Below, one piece after another: positions 17,908 to 25,753 of a DNA stretch of 37,631 bases (within the stretch, counting starts at the first letter, position 1; the number at the start of each line of letters is the position of its first letter). Source of the stretch: Cellulomonas humilata. Its GTDB lineage: Bacteria > Actinomycetota > Actinomycetes > Actinomycetales > Cellulomonadaceae. The translations under genes were made by a program, and so were the position numbers. The stretch spans positions 1 to 37,631 of the forward strand of contig NZ_JABMCI010000031.1 in assembly GCF_013359775.1 (NCBI RefSeq), in the 5' to 3' direction. The notes below the pieces were generated by a model. That model did not search any database and was not told the DNA's origin. It was given only the letters and a program-made list of their open reading frames with translations.

Positions 17908-20024
17908 CGGGTGTGCGACGGCAGCGACCCCGGTCGCACCTTCGCCCACACGAGCTTGCCCCCGCGGGACTGCCGCCAGCCCCAGTCGGCCAGCCGCTCG
18001 ACGATCTGCATGCCGAACCCGCCCACGCGGCCGGGGTGCCCGTCCGTGGTGACCGGCGGAGCCGGGTTGCCGTCCTCCACCTCGATGCGCAGGCCGTCGC
18101 CCGTGTCGTAGAGCTGGAGCGACACGTGCCCGAACCCGTGCAGCACGGCGTTGGCCACCAGCTCGGACACGACCAGCTCCGCGTTCGCCGAGTCCTCGAT
18201 CCCCCACGCCTGGCAGGTGCGCACGACCGCGTGCCGCGCGCGCCCGATCGAGGTGGCCTCGCTGGGCAGCGACCAGCGCCGGCGCCGGGGGCTGCGGGTC
18301 CGGGCGGAGGTGTCCGACGGCGACGGCACCCGCACGACGACCACCGCGACGTCGTCCTCGCGGTGGTCCGCGAGCCGGGACAGGAGCTCCTCCCCGACGC
18401 CGGCCGCGTCGAGCGCGGTGACCGCGGCGGCGACGGCCGAGAGGGTGTCCAGACCCTCGCGCAGCCCACGGTCGCGCCGCTCGATGAGGCCGTCGGTGTA
18501 GTAGATGACGACGTCGCCGGGGTCGAGGTCGATCCCCTCGGTGGATCGCGGAGCGCCGCCGAACCCGATCAGCGGCCCGCCCGAGGCGCTCAGCTGCGTG
18601 ACCGAGCCCCCGCGCACCAGCAGGGCCGGCAGGTGGCCCGCGCGCGAGTACTCCAGCCGCCAGGCGCCGCCCGTGCGGGTCAGGGTCGACAGGACCAGGC
18701 CGGCCGGGCGCGGGACCCGCATGCCGGCGACCAGCTGGTCGACCCGCTCCAGCACCGGCCCGGGCGTCGTGAGGTCGACCATGTACGAGCGGACCACGGA
18801 GCGCAGCTGACCCATCGCGGCGGCCGCCTCGACGTCGTGCCCCACCACGTCGCCGATGACGACGCCCACCACGTCCGGGCTGACCTGGAGCACGTCGTAC
18901 CAGTCGCCGCCCACCTGCGCGTTCTCCGAGTTGGGCGCGTAGTACGTCCACACGTCCAGCCCGTCCACCTCGGCCTGCTCCGGCAGCATGGCCCGCTGGA
19001 GCGTCTCGGCCAGCCGGTGCTCCCGGTCGTAGAGCCGTGCGTTGTCGATGACCATGCCGACCCGACGCGCGGTCAGCTCGAGCACCGTGCGCACCGACGG
19101 CTCCAGCCCGCGCAGCCCGCCGCCCTCGTGGGGGTGCACCGCGAGCACGCCCAGCACGCGACGGCGCCCCGTCAGGGGGAACACCGCGACGCGGTGGTCG
19201 TCGGACGGTCCGGCGTCCCCGAGGACCAGACCGGCCTGCCCGACCAGCCACGCCGACGCGCTGCCGGCACCGTGGGAGCCCCGGAGCTCGAGCTCGACCG
19301 GGCGGTCCAGCTCGCCGTCGAGGAGCTGCTGGACGGCGTCCGGTCCCGCGTCGCGCACCGCGGGGAGCTCGCCGTGCCGGGAGCCCTTGCCCGTCGGCGC
19401 GTGCGGCACGTCGATCCCGTCGGCCACCCGCAGGCCACCGTCGTTCAGGTAGAAGGCCGCCCAGCCGACCACCGAGCGGCGCAGCACCGCCGCGATCTCG
19501 CGCAGCGCGTGCGGGTCGTCGACGTCCATGAGGAGGTCCGACACCTGGGCGATGAGCCCGAGGCTGCGCCGCTCGCGCCGCTCGGCCTCGACCAGCGCCG
19601 CCTGCTCCGCGTCGTGGGACAGCTGCTCGGTCAGGTCCTGGAGCGCGGCGACCCAGTGCGTGAGCGCACCGCCGTCGGCGGCGGGCACGGGCGACAGGGT
19701 CACGCGGCACGCGAACGGGGACCCGTCGGCGCGGCGCAGGGTGAGCGTCTGCACGGCGGTCTGCCCGGAGTGCACCGCCGCGCGCAGCCGCTCGACGTCC
19801 GCCGCCGGGAGCGCGTTGTCCCGGAGCACGTCCCCGTGTCGGCGCCGAGCGTCATCCAGGCCGTACCCTGTGACCCTCTCGAAGGCGTCGTTCACCCACA
19901 CGACGGGCAGGTCGGGCTCGGTCGCATCCAACAAGGCGATCGGGACGGAAGTTGCTCTGAGGGCACGATCGCGCACGCCGACGAGAGCATGATCGGAGAC
20001 GGGCGAAGCGTGGGAGTTGACCAC
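17904..20024 (-). CDS. Sensor PP2C phosphatase fused to an anti-sigma-type HATPase (LOV-like PAS-GAF-SpoIIE-HATPase)
   Basis: A 706-aa soluble protein. Residues about 15-130 form a PAS domain of LOV type (VVWVNDAFERVTGYGLDD, then LRRADGSPFACRVTLSPV), but the cysteine-bearing NCRFLQ helix is replaced by HGDVLR. Residues about 150-320 are GAF-like. The SpoIIE/PP2C domain (about 330-560) keeps metal aspartates in GGDWYD (Asp374, Asp377), YYTDGLIE (Asp511) and EDDVAV (Asp557-558). The C-terminal HATPase (about 575-700) has N-box SELVANAV (Glu621, Asn625) and a GGFGMQIV lid, like RsbW/SpoIIAB kinases. Phosphatase and kinase are thus in one chain. GTG 20024 has GGAGG five bases upstream. The first 35 codons include rare AGA (Arg23) and paired TTG codons. 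Confidence 0.9.
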   Translation of the reverse strand: MVNSHASPVSDHALVGVRDRALRATSVPIALLDATEPDLPVVWVNDAFERVTGYGLDDARRRHGDVLRDNALPAADVERLRAAVHSGQTAVQTLTLRRADGSPFACRVTLSPVPAADGGALTHWVAALQDLTEQLSHDAEQAALVEAERRERRSLGLIAQVSDLLMDVDDPHALREIAAVLRRSVVGWAAFYLNDGGLRVADGIDVPHAPTGKGSRHGELPAVRDAGPDAVQQLLDGELDRPVELELRGSHGAGSASAWLVGQAGLVLGDAGPSDDHRVAVFPLTGRRRVLGVLAVHPHEGGGLRGLEPSVRTVLELTARRVGMVIDNARLYDREHRLAETLQRAMLPEQAEVDGLDVWTYYAPNSENAQVGGDWYDVLQVSPDVVGVVIGDVVGHDVEAAAAMGQLRSVVRSYMVDLTTPGPVLERVDQLVAGMRVPRPAGLVLSTLTRTGGAWRLEYSRAGHLPALLVRGGSVTQLSASGGPLIGFGGAPRSTEGIDLDPGDVVIYYTDGLIERRDRGLREGLDTLSAVAAAVTALDAAGVGEELLSRLADHREDDVAVVVVRVPSPSDTSARTRSPRRRRWSLPSEATSIGRARHAVVRTCQAWGIEDSANAELVVSELVANAVLHGFGHVSLQLYDTGDGLRIEVEDGNPAPPVTTDGHPGRVGGFGMQIVERLADWGWRQSRGGKLVWAKVRPGSLPSHTR

Positions 20025-20111
20025 TACCACCTCCGATCGTCTAGCGTGCCGAACAGGCAGGTCGTCGAGAAGCCGGCGCCGCCTCGGGCGGAAGTCCGCG
20101 AAAGGAGCACC

Positions 20112-20531
20112 GTGCGCGACGGTAACAGCACCACCCCCGACGGGCCTGCGGACACCTCGAACGCCGACTCCGGCTCCGGGGTCGTCGGCGAGCCCGGCGC
20201 CGTCCACGTCATCGTGGGGACCGACGCCACCCGCATCGTGCTCTCGGGCGAGGTCGACGCCGACCTCGGCGCGGAGCTCCAGGAGGCCACCGCGGAGGCC
20301 GAGCAGGTGGGCCTGCCCATCGAGGTCGACGCGCACCACGTCACCTTCATGGACTCCTCGGGCGTCGCGTTCCTCGCGCGGCTGTCCATCCGGTCGAAGC
20401 ACCGGGTCCGGCTCCTGCGCGTGCCGCCGACCGTGCGGTTCCTGCTCGAGGTCACCCGGATCGGCGAGCTGCTCGACGTCGTCGAGGGTGACGAGTCGCA
20501 GTTCCAGCCGGTCGGCGACAACCAGAGCTGA
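20112..20531 (+). CDS. STAS-domain anti-sigma factor antagonist (second copy)
   Basis: A 139-aa protein with an N-terminal Ser/Thr/Asp-rich low-complexity stretch (about residues 1-35) and a STAS domain. The phosphoacceptor motif is TFMDSSGVAFLARL with Ser82. GTG 20112 is preceded by AAAGGAG at four bases. It is divergent from the phosphatase/kinase gene with 87 bp between starts, so the two may be co-regulated. It differs clearly from the first STAS protein in sequence and tail, which implies two separate inputs or targets for one enzyme. A strong terminator follows. Confidence 0.9.
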   Translation: MRDGNSTTPDGPADTSNADSGSGVVGEPGAVHVIVGTDATRIVLSGEVDADLGAELQEATAEAEQVGLPIEVDAHHVTFMDSSGVAFLARLSIRSKHRVRLLRVPPTVRFLLEVTRIGELLDVVEGDESQFQPVGDNQS

Positions 20532-20533
20532 GA

Positions 20534-20559
20534 AAGGCCCCGCCCGGAGGCGGGGCCTT
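20534..20559. terminator. Bidirectional intrinsic terminator between STAS gene and fba
   Basis: Perfect 11-bp stem: AAGGCCCCGCC (20534-20544), loop CGGA, GGCGGGGCCTT (20549-20559). The plus strand continues CCTTG, and the minus strand continues TCTC after its TT. It starts 2 bp after the STAS stop codon and ends 15 bp before the fba stop, so it serves both converging genes. Confidence 0.9.
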
Positions 20560-20574
20560 CCTTGTCAGCAGAGG

Positions 20575-21600
20575 TCAGGCGCCGAGCGTGTGTCCGGCCG
20601 AGCGCAGCTGCTGCGCGGCCTCGACGAGGCGCTTGGCCATGCCGGCCTCGGCCAGCTTGCCCCAGGCGCGCGGGTCGTAGGCCTTCTTGTTGCCCACCTC
20701 GCCGTCGACCTTGAGCACACCGTCGTAGTTGCGGAAGAAGTGGTCCGCCACCGGACGGCTGAACGCGTACTGCGTGTCCGTGTCGATGTTCATCTTGATG
20801 ACGCCGTTGTCGACGGCCTCGGAGATCTCGGCCTCGGTGGAACCGGACCCGCCGTGGAAGACCAGGTCGAAGGGGTTCTCCTTGCCCAGGACCTCGCCGA
20901 CGGCCTTCTGGATGTCCGCGAGGATCGACGGGCGCAGCTTGACCGCACCCGGCTTGTAGACGCCGTGCACGTTGCCGAACGTCAGGGCCGTCAGGTAGCG
21001 GCCCTTCTCGCCCGCACCGAGCGCCTTGACCGTGGCCAGGCCGTCCTCGACGGTCGTGTACAGCTTGTCGTTGATCTCGGCCGTGTGGCCGTCCTCCTCG
21101 CCACCGACCACGCCGACCTCGATCTCGAGGATGGTGCGGGCGGCAACTGAAAGTTCAAGCAACTCCTCGGCAATAACGAGGTTCTCGTCGAGCGGCACCG
21201 AGGAGCCGTCCCACATGTGCGACTGGAACGTGGGGAGCTTGCCGGCCTTGACCTGCTCGATCTCGAGCGCCAGCAGCGGGCGCACCCAGGAGTCGAGGTT
21301 CTGCTTGGCGCAGTGGTCCGTGTGCAGCGCGACGGTGATCGGGTAGCCCTTGGCCACCTCGGCCGCGTACGCCGCGAGGGCGAGCGAGCCGGCGACGCGG
21401 TCCTTGACGGTCGAGCCGGCCGCGTACTCCGCGCCGCCGACCGAGACCTGGATGATGCCGTCGGACTCCGCCTCGGCGAAGCCCTGCAGGGCGGCGGTGA
21501 CGCTCTGGGACGACGTGACGTTCACGGCCGGGTAGGCGAACTTGCCCGCGCGTGCCCGGTCGATCATCTCGGCGTACACCTCGGGGGTGGCGATGGCCAT
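20575..21600 (-). CDS. fba: Class II fructose-bisphosphate aldolase
   Basis: A 341-aa zinc-dependent aldolase of glycolysis and gluconeogenesis, splitting fructose 1,6-bisphosphate. Active-site blocks: ALHTDHCAKQNLD (catalytic Asp, zinc His), EIEVGVVGGEEDG, FGNVHGVYKPG, VFHGGSGS and KMNIDTDTQYAF. ATG 21600 begins MAIATPEVY like the mycobacterial enzyme; an ATG three codons upstream is nearly on top of the AGGAG. Codons 142-152 (21177-21145) form an unusual A/T-ending patch described separately. It is downstream of the TrmH-type methyltransferase on the same strand with 96 bp between. Confidence 0.97.
   Translation of the reverse strand: MAIATPEVYAEMIDRARAGKFAYPAVNVTSSQSVTAALQGFAEAESDGIIQVSVGGAEYAAGSTVKDRVAGSLALAAYAAEVAKGYPITVALHTDHCAKQNLDSWVRPLLALEIEQVKAGKLPTFQSHMWDGSSVPLDENLVIAEELLELSVAARTILEIEVGVVGGEEDGHTAEINDKLYTTVEDGLATVKALGAGEKGRYLTALTFGNVHGVYKPGAVKLRPSILADIQKAVGEVLGKENPFDLVFHGGSGSTEAEISEAVDNGVIKMNIDTDTQYAFSRPVADHFFRNYDGVLKVDGEVGNKKAYDPRAWGKLAEAGMAKRLVEAAQQLRSAGHTLGA
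21145..21177 (-). other. Patch of rare A/T-ending codons inside fba
   Basis: Eleven consecutive fba codons (residues 142-152, VIAEELLELSV) are GTT ATT GCC GAG GAG TTG, then CTT GAA CTT TCA GTT. Seven end in A or T and an eighth is TTG, while the surrounding gene almost always uses G or C at the third position. On the plus strand the patch includes TGAAAGTTCA, with TGAA/TTCA arms. Confidence 0.75.
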
Positions 21601-21696
21601 CTGCTGCATCTCCTGCGTGTCGTGGGAGGGGTATCGGTTCGATTCTGGCACGCCTTCGGGTCCGTCGGTCCGGGACGTTCTACCCCCGGACAGAGC

Positions 21697-22317
21697 TCAG
21701 GACGCGTGCTGCGCGATCCAGGTGTGCATCGCGATCGCGGCGGCCGCGCCCGCGTTGATCGAGCGCGTCGAGCCGAACTGCGCGATGTGCAGGACGTCGA
21801 CGGCGGCCTCGCGGGCGGCGTCGGACAGCCCGACCGACTCCTGGCCGAACAGCAGCACGCACGCGCGCGGCAGGGGGTAGCCCTCGAGCGCCACGGAGCC
21901 GGGCAGGTTGTCGACGCCGAGCACCGGGAGGCTCTTGTCGGACGCCCAGGCCAGCAGGTCGTCCACGGTGGGGTGGTGCCGCACGTGCTGGTAGCGGTCG
22001 GTGACCATGGCGCCGCGGCGGTTCCAGCGGCGGTTGCCGACGATGTGCACCTCGGCCGCCAGGAACGCGTTGGCGGTGCGGACGACCGAGCCGACGTTCA
22101 GGTCGTGCGCCCAGTTCTCGATGGCCACGTGGAACGGGTGCCGCCGGGTGTCCAGGTCGGCGACGATCGCCTCGAGCGTCCAGTACCGGTAAGCGTCGAC
22201 GACGTTGCGGCGGTCCCCGTGGGCCAGCAGCTCGGGGTCGTAGTGGGCGTCAGAAGGCCACTCGCCCTGCCAGGGCCCGACACCGACCTGCTCGCGCTCC
22301 TCGTCCACGGGCGCCAC
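21697..22317 (-). CDS. TrmH-family (SPOUT) RNA 2'-O-methyltransferase
   Basis: A 206-aa SpoU/TrmH-type methyltransferase using S-adenosylmethionine. The three SPOUT motifs are visible: NWAHDLNVGSVVRTANAF (motif 1, with the conserved Asn and Arg), VLLFGQESVGLS (motif 2), and IAQFGSTRSINAGAAAAIAMHTW (motif 3, knot region, split here by description only). The target RNA is not identifiable from sequence; rRNA or tRNA ribose methylation is the family role. GTG 22317 lies just 13 bp after the arabinofuranosidase stop on the same strand, so the sugar operon could read into it. A homologue lies near pyrE in mycobacteria. Confidence 0.88.
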   Translation of the reverse strand: MAPVDEEREQVGVGPWQGEWPSDAHYDPELLAHGDRRNVVDAYRYWTLEAIVADLDTRRHPFHVAIENWAHDLNVGSVVRTANAFLAAEVHIVGNRRWNRRGAMVTDRYQHVRHHPTVDDLLAWASDKSLPVLGVDNLPGSVALEGYPLPRACVLLFGQESVGLSDAAREAAVDVLHIAQFGSTRSINAGAAAAIAMHTWIAQHAS

Positions 22318-22330
22318 GGTAACGGCGCTC

Positions 22331-23866
22331 TCAGGCGAGCGTGACCTCCAGCTCCACGACCGCCCAGGACAGCGGCGGCAGCCGCAGACGCACCGTGCTG
22401 TGGTCGGCGCGCACCCCGTCGAGCGGCACCAGGCCCACCCGGTCCTGCGCGTCCTGGGCGTTGGTGGTGTGCCGGTCGCCGCCGTCCGGCACGGTCAGCA
22501 CCTCGGCGCGCGCGACCTTGCCCGCGGTCCAGCCGCGCAGGTCGACCGCGACCTCGGCGTCCTCGTCGAGCCCGCGGTGCGCCAGGAAGAGCGCCACGCG
22601 CCCGTGCTCCTCGTCCCAGGTGGCCGACACGTCCACCAGGTCGACGGCGTCGAACGTCGCGGTCTCGTAGCGGTCGGAGGTCACCGCGGTCCGCAGGATG
22701 ACCCCTCGGGCGAGGGCCGCCATCCGGGCGAACGGCCAGAAGATCGACTGCCGCCACGCGGGTCCGCCCTCCTCCGAGCGGATGGGCGCGATCACGTTGA
22801 CCAGCTGCGCCTGGTTGGCGATCTTCACGCGGTCGCCGTGCCGAAGCAGGGAGTTGAGGAACGTGCCGACGACGACCGCGTCGGTGACCGAGTACTCGTC
22901 CTCGATGATCCGCGGGTGCTCGCGCCAGCCTCCGGCCTTCTCGATCACGTGGGGCTGGTCCTCGGTGTCCTTGCCGGTGGCGTACCAGACGTTCCACTCG
23001 TCGAAGGAGAGGTCCACGTGCTTCTTGTGCTTCCCGCGAGCGCGGACGGCGTCCGCCGTGGCGACGACCGACTCGATGAAGTAGTCCATGTCGACCGCGC
23101 TGGCCAGGAAGCTCGCGTGGTCGCCGTCGTGCTCCTGGTAGTAGGCGTGCAGCGAGACGTAGTCCACCTCGTCGTACGCGTGCCCGAGCACCGTCTGCTC
23201 CCACGCCCCGAACGTCGGCATGCCGGAGTTCGACGAGCCGCAGGCGACCAGCTCGATCGTCGGATCCACCAGGCGCATCGCCTTGGCGGCCTCCTGCGCC
23301 AGCCGGCCGTACTCGTCGGCCGTCTTGGCGCCCATCTGCCACGGCCCGTCCATCTCGTTGCCCAAGCACCACAGCCGGATGTCGAAGGGCTCCTCGTGAC
23401 CGTTCGCGCGACGCCGGTCGGACAGCTCGGTGCCGCCGGGGTGGTTGGCGTACTCGACCAGCGCGCGCGCCTCCTGCACGCCACGGGTGCCCAGGTTCAC
23501 GGCCTCCATGACCTCGACGCCGGCGATGCGGGACCAGTCGATGAACTCGTGCAGCCCGAACGCGTTGGTCTCGACCGTGTGCCAGGCGCCGTCCAGCCGC
23601 CGCGGCCGATCGGGACCGACGCCGTCCTCCCACGCGTAGCCGGAGACGAAGTTGCCGCCGGGGTACCGGATCACGGTCGCGCCGAGCTCCTTGACCAGGT
23701 CGAGGACGTCCCGTCGGAACCCGTGCTCGTCGGCCGCGGGGTGCCCCGGCTCGTAGATGCCGGTGTAGACGCACCGGCCCATGTGCTCGACGAACGACCC
23801 GAAGATCCGCCGGGGAACAGGCCCGACGACGAAGTCGCGGTCGAGCGTGACACGTGCGCGGCTCAT
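22331..23866 (-). CDS. Alpha-N-arabinofuranosidase, GH51, intracellular
   Basis: A 511-aa retaining glycosidase that removes terminal arabinofuranosyl groups from arabino- or arabinoxylo-oligosaccharides. The acid/base is Glu171 in WCLGNEMDGPWQMG and the nucleophile Glu290 in LSFDEWNVWY, positions close to those of well-studied GH51 enzymes. The N-terminal barrel has GSFVEHMGRCVYTGIYEPGH in two blocks and RYPGGNFVSGY; the C-terminal part is a beta-sandwich. There is no signal peptide, so it acts on imported oligosaccharides. Its ATG shares one base with the stop of the permease gene (TGATG), so it is translationally coupled and last in the uptake operon. Confidence 0.94.
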   Translation of the reverse strand: MSRARVTLDRDFVVGPVPRRIFGSFVEHMGRCVYTGIYEPGHPAADEHGFRRDVLDLVKELGATVIRYPGGNFVSGYAWEDGVGPDRPRRLDGAWHTVETNAFGLHEFIDWSRIAGVEVMEAVNLGTRGVQEARALVEYANHPGGTELSDRRRANGHEEPFDIRLWCLGNEMDGPWQMGAKTADEYGRLAQEAAKAMRLVDPTIELVACGSSNSGMPTFGAWEQTVLGHAYDEVDYVSLHAYYQEHDGDHASFLASAVDMDYFIESVVATADAVRARGKHKKHVDLSFDEWNVWYATGKDTEDQPHVIEKAGGWREHPRIIEDEYSVTDAVVVGTFLNSLLRHGDRVKIANQAQLVNVIAPIRSEEGGPAWRQSIFWPFARMAALARGVILRTAVTSDRYETATFDAVDLVDVSATWDEEHGRVALFLAHRGLDEDAEVAVDLRGWTAGKVARAEVLTVPDGGDRHTTNAQDAQDRVGLVPLDGVRADHSTVRLRLPPLSWAVVELEVTLA

Positions 23867-24789
23867 CACTGCCCGCCGAAGCCGGTGGTGGCGAACCCCT
23901 TGATGATCTGGCGCTGGAAGAACAGGAACACCACGACCAGCGGCAGGGCGGCGAGCACGGCGGAGGCCATGACCTGCGCGTACTGGAGGCCGTAGGCGCT
24001 CTTCACGGTCTGGAGGCCGACGGGCAGGGTCATCAGCGAGGAGTCGCTGGTGGCGATGAACGGCCACAGGAAGTTGTTCCACGCCGCGATGAACACGATG
24101 ATCGAGACGGCGGCCAGGATCGGCCGCGACAGCGGCAGCACGATCGACCAGAACACCCGCAGGCGGCCGGCACCGTCGATGCGCGCGGCGTCCTCGAGCT
24201 CGACGGGGACCTGGTCGAAGAACTTCTTGAGGATGAACACCATGGCAGGGTGGACCGTCTGCGGCAGGATCACGGCCCAGTAGGTGTCGACGAGGTTGAG
24301 CGTGAGCATCTCGTAGAACAGCGGGACGATGAGCACCTGCGGCGGGATGATGATCGACGCGATGATCCCCCAGAACAGCCAGCGCCGACCGGTGAAGTCG
24401 AGCCGGGAGAACGCGTACGCGGCCAGCGCGGTCACCGCGAGCGTGATGATCGTGATGATCGTCGCGGTGAGCAGGCTGTTCCACGTCCAGAGCGGGATGT
24501 TGCCCTCGCGCAGCACGTTCGCGTACGCCTCGGTGGTGAACCCGTCGGGCGGCAGCCAGGACACCGGCGTGGCGGCGGCGGACGTCTCGGTCTTGAACGA
24601 CGTGGCGACCGCCCAGAGGAAGGGCAGCAGCCAGAACAGGGCCAGGACGATCAGGGCGACGATCGCGCCGAGGCGACCGGGGCTGGCGAACCGCTCGCCG
24701 ATGCGCAGGCCCGCCTTGTCGGCGAACCGGCCCCGCTGCTTGTGGACAGAGCCGGCTGCGTTGGGCTGAGGAGCGACGGTGGTGGTCAT
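23866..24789 (-). CDS. Carbohydrate ABC transporter permease (MalG-like)
   Basis: A 307-aa CUT1-family permease with six membrane segments after a 35-residue cytoplasmic tail. The coupling EAA loop is ELEDAARIDGAGRLRVFWSIVLPLSRP (in two overlapping blocks near residue 205), and the C-terminus QIIKGFATTGF is typical of MalG/AraQ-like proteins. It pairs with the MalF-like protein encoded directly upstream. Start and upstream stop overlap as TGATG, giving translational coupling. No ATPase gene accompanies the operon; in actinobacteria such transporters commonly use a shared MsiK-type ATPase encoded elsewhere. Confidence 0.92.
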   Translation of the reverse strand: MTTTVAPQPNAAGSVHKQRGRFADKAGLRIGERFASPGRLGAIVALIVLALFWLLPFLWAVATSFKTETSAAATPVSWLPPDGFTTEAYANVLREGNIPLWTWNSLLTATIITIITLAVTALAAYAFSRLDFTGRRWLFWGIIASIIIPPQVLIVPLFYEMLTLNLVDTYWAVILPQTVHPAMVFILKKFFDQVPVELEDAARIDGAGRLRVFWSIVLPLSRPILAAVSIIVFIAAWNNFLWPFIATSDSSLMTLPVGLQTVKSAYGLQYAQVMASAVLAALPLVVVFLFFQRQIIKGFATTGFGGQ

Positions 24790-25736
24790 CAGACACCCCT
24801 CCGGGTCGTCAGCCGCATCTGGCCGATCGAGATGATGACGATGATCGCGAAGAAGATGTAGGCGATCGCCGACGCGTACCCGAACCGGTAGCCGGTGAAG
24901 CCCACCTCGAAGACGTACTGGACCACCGGGCGGGTCACGCCGCCAGGCCCGCCCTGGGTCATGATGTAGATCTGGTCGAAGACCTTCAGCGAGGCCAGGA
25001 CCTGCAGGATCAGGATGAGCACCGTGGTCGGCCCGAGCTGCGGGATGGTGATCGACCGGAGTTGCCGCCAGCGGCCGGCGCCGTCCAGCGCGGAGGCCTC
25101 GTACTGCTGCTCGGGGATGTTCTGGAGCGCGACCAGGTAGAGCAGGAAGTTGAACCCGACCGTCCACCACAGGGTCATGACGACGACCGCGAGCATCGCC
25201 CACTGCGGATCCTGGAGCCACGCGATCTGCTCGACGCCCACCGCCCCGAGCAGGTAGTTCACGAGCCCGAGCTGCGGGTTGTACATCCAGATCCAGAACT
25301 GGGCGGCGACGGTGGAGGCCAGCAGGAACGGCATGAAGAACGAGAGCCGCCACAGCCACTGCCCGGGCAGTCCCTGGTGCACCAGCAGCGCCAGGATCAG
25401 AGCCACGATCACGAGCGGGACCGTGGAGAGCACCGTGAACCACAGGGTGTTCAGCAGGGAGCGCCACATGATCGGGTCCGCGAGGGCCTCGGCGTAGTTG
25501 TCGAACCCGATGAGCTCGCCGCCGGCGCCCGTGATGCTCTCGCCGGTGAAGCTCAGGTAGAAGCCGTGGACCAGCGGCCAGATGAGGAACATCACGAAGA
25601 CGACCACGAACGGGGCGACGAACGCCCAGCCGATGCGGTTGTCGCGGGCACGTCGTTCGCGCTCGCCGCGCCGGACCTCGTCGGGTGACGTGGTGCGAGG
25701 CGGGGCGCCGGTGACGTCGACGGCTGCAGAGGACAC
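24789..25736 (-). CDS. Carbohydrate ABC transporter permease (MalF-like)
   Basis: A 315-aa CUT1 permease with six membrane segments. After a charged N-terminal tail (RRGERERRARDNRIGW) the first helix is AFVAPFVVVFVMFLIWPL; the EAA loop is YEASALDGAGRWRQLRSITIPQLGP, given here as a single motif region near residue 210. MTQGGPGGVTRPVVQYVF is typical of the family. GTG 25736 was chosen because AAGGAG lies seven bases upstream; the reading frame is open further but not family-like. It starts 17 bp after the binding-protein stop and overlaps the next permease by TGATG. Confidence 0.92.
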   Translation of the reverse strand: MSSAAVDVTGAPPRTTSPDEVRRGERERRARDNRIGWAFVAPFVVVFVMFLIWPLVHGFYLSFTGESITGAGGELIGFDNYAEALADPIMWRSLLNTLWFTVLSTVPLVIVALILALLVHQGLPGQWLWRLSFFMPFLLASTVAAQFWIWMYNPQLGLVNYLLGAVGVEQIAWLQDPQWAMLAVVVMTLWWTVGFNFLLYLVALQNIPEQQYEASALDGAGRWRQLRSITIPQLGPTTVLILILQVLASLKVFDQIYIMTQGGPGGVTRPVVQYVFEVGFTGYRFGYASAIAYIFFAIIVIISIGQMRLTTRRGV

Positions 25737-25753
25737 GTTCCGACTCCTTCGGA

